This document shows, piece after piece, positions 56,793 to 59,402 of a stretch of 59,402 nt of DNA. Each line of letters opens with the position of its first letter. Position 1 is the stretch's first letter. The notes below the pieces were generated by a model. It worked only from the letters and a program-made list of their open reading frames with translations. It made no database searches and was not told where the DNA came from. The stretch is from an uncultured Mycoplasmatota bacterium (GTDB lineage: Bacteria > Bacillota_I > Bacilli_A > RF39 > UBA660): contig CANSFI010000008.1 in assembly GCA_947646095.1 (NCBI GenBank), positions 1-59,402 on the forward strand. The letters run 5' to 3'. A program made the position numbers and the translations under genes.

Positions 56793-59267
56793 ATGGACAG
56801 ATTAGAGAACAGTAATATAGTAAAAGAAATGAGAGATTCATTTATTGAATATTCAATGAGTGTAATTATTTCAAGAGCTATTCCAGATTTACGTGATGGT
56901 ATGAAACCAGTTCACAGAAGGATTTTATATACAATGTTGGAATCAGGCTTTACCCCTGATAAAGGTTATGTAAAATGTGCTAAAACGGTAGGAGCAGTTC
57001 TTGGTAATTATCATCCCCATGGTGATACTTCTGTATATGATTCAATGGTAAGAATGGCTCAAGATTTTAGTTATCGTCATCCACTTATTGATGGTCATGG
57101 TAACTTTGGGGCAATAGATGGAAGTACAGCAGCAGCTTACCGTTATACAGAATCAAGAATATCTAAAATTGCAATGGAATTATTACGTGATATAAATAAA
57201 AATACCGTTGATTTTGTTGATAATTTTGATGCTTCAAGAAAGGAACCAGTTGTTTTACCATCAAGATTTCCTAATATTTTAGTAAATGGTACTATGGGAA
57301 TTGCTGTTGGTATGGCAACAAACATTCCACCACATAATTTAAGTGAAGTAATAGATGGTTGTATTGCATATATAGATAATCATGATATTGATGTTTTAGG
57401 ACTTATGGAATATATAAAAGGTCCAGATTTCCCAACAGGTGGAAGCATCCTAGGAAATAGTGGAATTAAAAAAGCCTTTGAAACAGGCAAAGGAACAATT
57501 TCTATTCGTGGTAAAGTTGATATTGTTGAAAAAAAAGATAGATATGAATTAATAATAACTGAAGTACCTTATCAAGTTAACACTTCAGCACTTATTATAA
57601 AAATTGCAGAACTTGTTAGAGATAAAATAATAGATGGCATAGCAGATTTAAGGGAAGAAACTTCATTTAAAGATGGTATGAAAATAGTTATTGAATTAAA
57701 GAGAGATGCAAATCCAAATGTAGTTTTAAATAATTTATACAAACATACACAACTTCAATCTTCTTATGGAATTAATATGCTTATGTTACATCAAGGTAAA
57801 CCACAAATAATGGGACTTAAAGAAATTATTAGTAGCTACATTGATTTTCAAAAGGAAGTAATATATCGTAGAACTCAATTCGATTTAGATAAAGCACAAA
57901 AAAGAGCACATATTTTAGAAGGTTTGAAAATAGCTTTAGATAATATTGATGCTGTAATTAAAATAATTAAAGAAGCAGAAAATGATACAATTGCTAAGGA
58001 ACAATTGATATCTAGATTTGGTTTAGATGATTCTCAAACAGAAGCAATTCTAGAAATGCGTTTACGTAAATTAACTGGTTTAGAAAAAGAAAAATTATTA
58101 GAGGAATTAGAATCACTATTACAATTAATTATCCATTTAAAAGATATTTTATCAAGTGAAGAAAAAATACTTCAAGTAATAAAAGAAGAATTGATTGAAA
58201 TTAGAGATAAATATGCTGAATCAAGGAAAACTATAATTGACATGTCTGCAATTGATTATATAGAAGATGAATCTTTAATTCCAGTAGAAGATATAGTAAT
58301 TACTTTAACAAATAGAGGATATATTAAAAGAATGACTAGTGAAACTTATAAAACACAAAATCGCGGAGGTGTTGGTATTAAAGGAATGAGTACTAATGAA
58401 GAAGATTTTGTAGAAAATATTCTTTCACTAACAACACATGATTATTTATTATTCTTTACTAATAAAGGGAAAGTTTATAGAATAAAAGGTTATGAAATAC
58501 CTTCGTTTAATAGACAATCAAAAGGAATACCAATTATTAATTTATTGCCTTTAGATAAAAACGAAATAGTAAAAGCTATGTTAAAAGTTAAAAATGATGA
58601 AACATCACGATTTATAGTTTTCTGTACTCAAAAGGGATTAGTAAAAAGAACAGATTTAAAAGAATTTGATAATATTAGATCAAACGGCAAATTAGCAATC
58701 ACTTTAAAAGAAAATGATGAACTAATTTCAGTTAAAAAGACAACTGGAAATAATGAAATATTAATAGCTTCGTCAAATGGGCGTATGATTAGATTTGAGG
58801 AAAATGAAATAAGAGTGATGGGAAGAACTGCTTCTGGTGTTCGAGGAATAGATATTGGTAGTGGAATGTGTGTAGGTTGTGAAATAGCTGAAAACAATCA
58901 AGATATATTAGTTGTAACAGAAAATGGTTATGGCAAAAAGACCAATATAGAAGAATATCGTATGACTCATAGAGGAAGCAAGGGTGTAAAAGCCTTAAAT
59001 ATCACTGATAAGAATGGAAATATAGTTTCATTTAAAACTTTACATGGTGATGAAGATTTAATGATTGTAACAAACAATGGAATTATTATTAGAATTTCAA
59101 CTGAGCAGGTTTCTTCAACTGGTCGTGTAGCACAAGGTGTTAAATTAATTAATCTTAAATCTGATCAAAAAGTTAGTACTGTTGCTACAATAAAAAAAGA
59201 TGAAATTGAAGAAAATGAAATTGTTTCAGAAAATATTGAAACAACAGGCAACGAAACTCAAGAATAA
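56793..59267 (+). CDS. gyrA: DNA gyrase subunit A
   Basis: 824 aa. Winged-helix/tower core with the catalytic Tyr at about 118 (AAYRYTE) and HPHGDTSVYD at 74-83. The C-terminal beta-pinwheel begins with the GyrA box QNRGGVG, which separates gyrase from topoisomerase IV. The acidic tail is short. AGAGGTG precedes ATG; 12 bp after gyrB. Confidence 0.97.
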   Translation: MDRLENSNIVKEMRDSFIEYSMSVIISRAIPDLRDGMKPVHRRILYTMLESGFTPDKGYVKCAKTVGAVLGNYHPHGDTSVYDSMVRMAQDFSYRHPLIDGHGNFGAIDGSTAAAYRYTESRISKIAMELLRDINKNTVDFVDNFDASRKEPVVLPSRFPNILVNGTMGIAVGMATNIPPHNLSEVIDGCIAYIDNHDIDVLGLMEYIKGPDFPTGGSILGNSGIKKAFETGKGTISIRGKVDIVEKKDRYELIITEVPYQVNTSALIIKIAELVRDKIIDGIADLREETSFKDGMKIVIELKRDANPNVVLNNLYKHTQLQSSYGINMLMLHQGKPQIMGLKEIISSYIDFQKEVIYRRTQFDLDKAQKRAHILEGLKIALDNIDAVIKIIKEAENDTIAKEQLISRFGLDDSQTEAILEMRLRKLTGLEKEKLLEELESLLQLIIHLKDILSSEEKILQVIKEELIEIRDKYAESRKTIIDMSAIDYIEDESLIPVEDIVITLTNRGYIKRMTSETYKTQNRGGVGIKGMSTNEEDFVENILSLTTHDYLLFFTNKGKVYRIKGYEIPSFNRQSKGIPIINLLPLDKNEIVKAMLKVKNDETSRFIVFCTQKGLVKRTDLKEFDNIRSNGKLAITLKENDELISVKKTTGNNEILIASSNGRMIRFEENEIRVMGRTASGVRGIDIGSGMCVGCEIAENNQDILVVTENGYGKKTNIEEYRMTHRGSKGVKALNITDKNGNIVSFKTLHGDEDLMIVTNNGIIIRISTEQVSSTGRVAQGVKLINLKSDQKVSTVATIKKDEIEENEIVSENIETTGNETQE

Positions 59268-59300
59268 AGTAGATTTCTTTTAGAAATCACTTTTTTTGTT
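59268..59300 (+). terminator. gyrA terminator
   Basis: GATTTCT (59272-59278) / AGAAATC (59282-59288), 3-nt loop, then ACTTTTTTTG. Confidence 0.8.
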
Positions 59301-59327
59301 TATAACAAAAAAAGCTACTACAAACAA

Positions 59328-59399
59328 TGTTCCACGTGAAACAAAAAACAAACAATGTTCCACGTGAAACAAAAAACAAACAATGTTCCACGTGAAACA
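59328..59399. repeat. parS: Three tandem parS sites
   Basis: TGTTCCACGTGAAACA occurs at 59328-59343, 59356-59371 and 59384-59399 with a strict 28-bp period and near-identical 12-bp linkers. This is the 16-bp parS consensus read by ParB/Spo0J. The array reaches the window edge and may go on. Confidence 0.93.
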
Positions 59400-59402
59400 A
59401 AA

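Noticed and set aside
59328-59402. CRISPR-like repeats at the window end.
   Set aside because: The repeat is the known parS palindrome and the linkers are nearly identical, not unique spacers. No CRISPR array was seen elsewhere.

Overview
The window looks like the origin-proximal part of the chromosome of a very AT-rich low-GC Gram-positive bacterium (Bacillota, class Bacilli). The case rests on gene order: rpmH-rnpA-yidC-jag-mnmE-mnmG-rsmG-parA-parB on one side of oriC and dnaA-dnaN-recF-gyrB-gyrA on the other, plus an S10-spc-alpha ribosomal operon of about 14 kb, a ComK homologue, and an ECF transporter module next to truA-rplM-rpsI. TGA acts as a stop codon, so this is not a TGA=Trp mollicute. 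An uncultured gut Bacilli lineage is likely, but that is inference.

Layout. 1-7080: htrA protease, an Abi_2 protein, a cell-wall amidase, a secreted VirB2-like protein, two RNA-modification enzymes, L-lactate dehydrogenase and an MgtC-like protein. 7134-8689: a first IS110-family element. 8790-15530: rpsI/rplM with a leader, truA, the ECF core transporter, an SDR oxidoreductase and a membrane-anchored surface protein. 15170-29161: rplQ back to rpsJ in one operon that contains rpoA, secY, adk, map and infA but no rpmD. 29574-32758: a diversity-generating retroelement (DGR). 32843-38506: gpsA, the rpsF-ssb-rpsR operon split by a second IS110-family element, an integral membrane protein and ychF. 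38634-50011: abgT, DUF951, mscS, parB, parA, rsmG, mnmG, a zinc-ribbon protein, mnmE, an HD protein, jag, yidC, rnpA, rpmH. 50012-50405: oriC. 50406-59267: dnaA, dnaN, comK, recF, gyrB, gyrA. 59328-59399: three tandem parS sites.

The most notable system is the DGR. Reading the minus strand, the order is a MutS-domain-I-like protein, an Avd-like four-helix protein, a reverse transcriptase (motif IGNMTSQ and YMDD), then the variable protein. The 105-bp template repeat lies inside the 3' end of the RT reading frame, in the same frame as the variable repeat. The variable repeat is at the 3' end of a gene whose N-terminus is a type IV prepilin. TR and VR differ at 14 positions, and every one is an adenine in the TR coding strand. 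They change 13 of 14 AAY codons. This is the mark of adenine-directed mutagenic retrohoming and suggests a diversified pilin-like surface or tip protein.

Other points of interest: the second IS110 element sits at a CT in the centre of a long palindrome, and its left-end RNA region carries an 11-nt match to its right end (candidate bridge-RNA donor guide). ComK lies in the dnaN-recF interval beside a DnaA box. Three identical 16-bp parS sites repeat every 28 bp at the window edge. The ribosomal operons have structured leaders.
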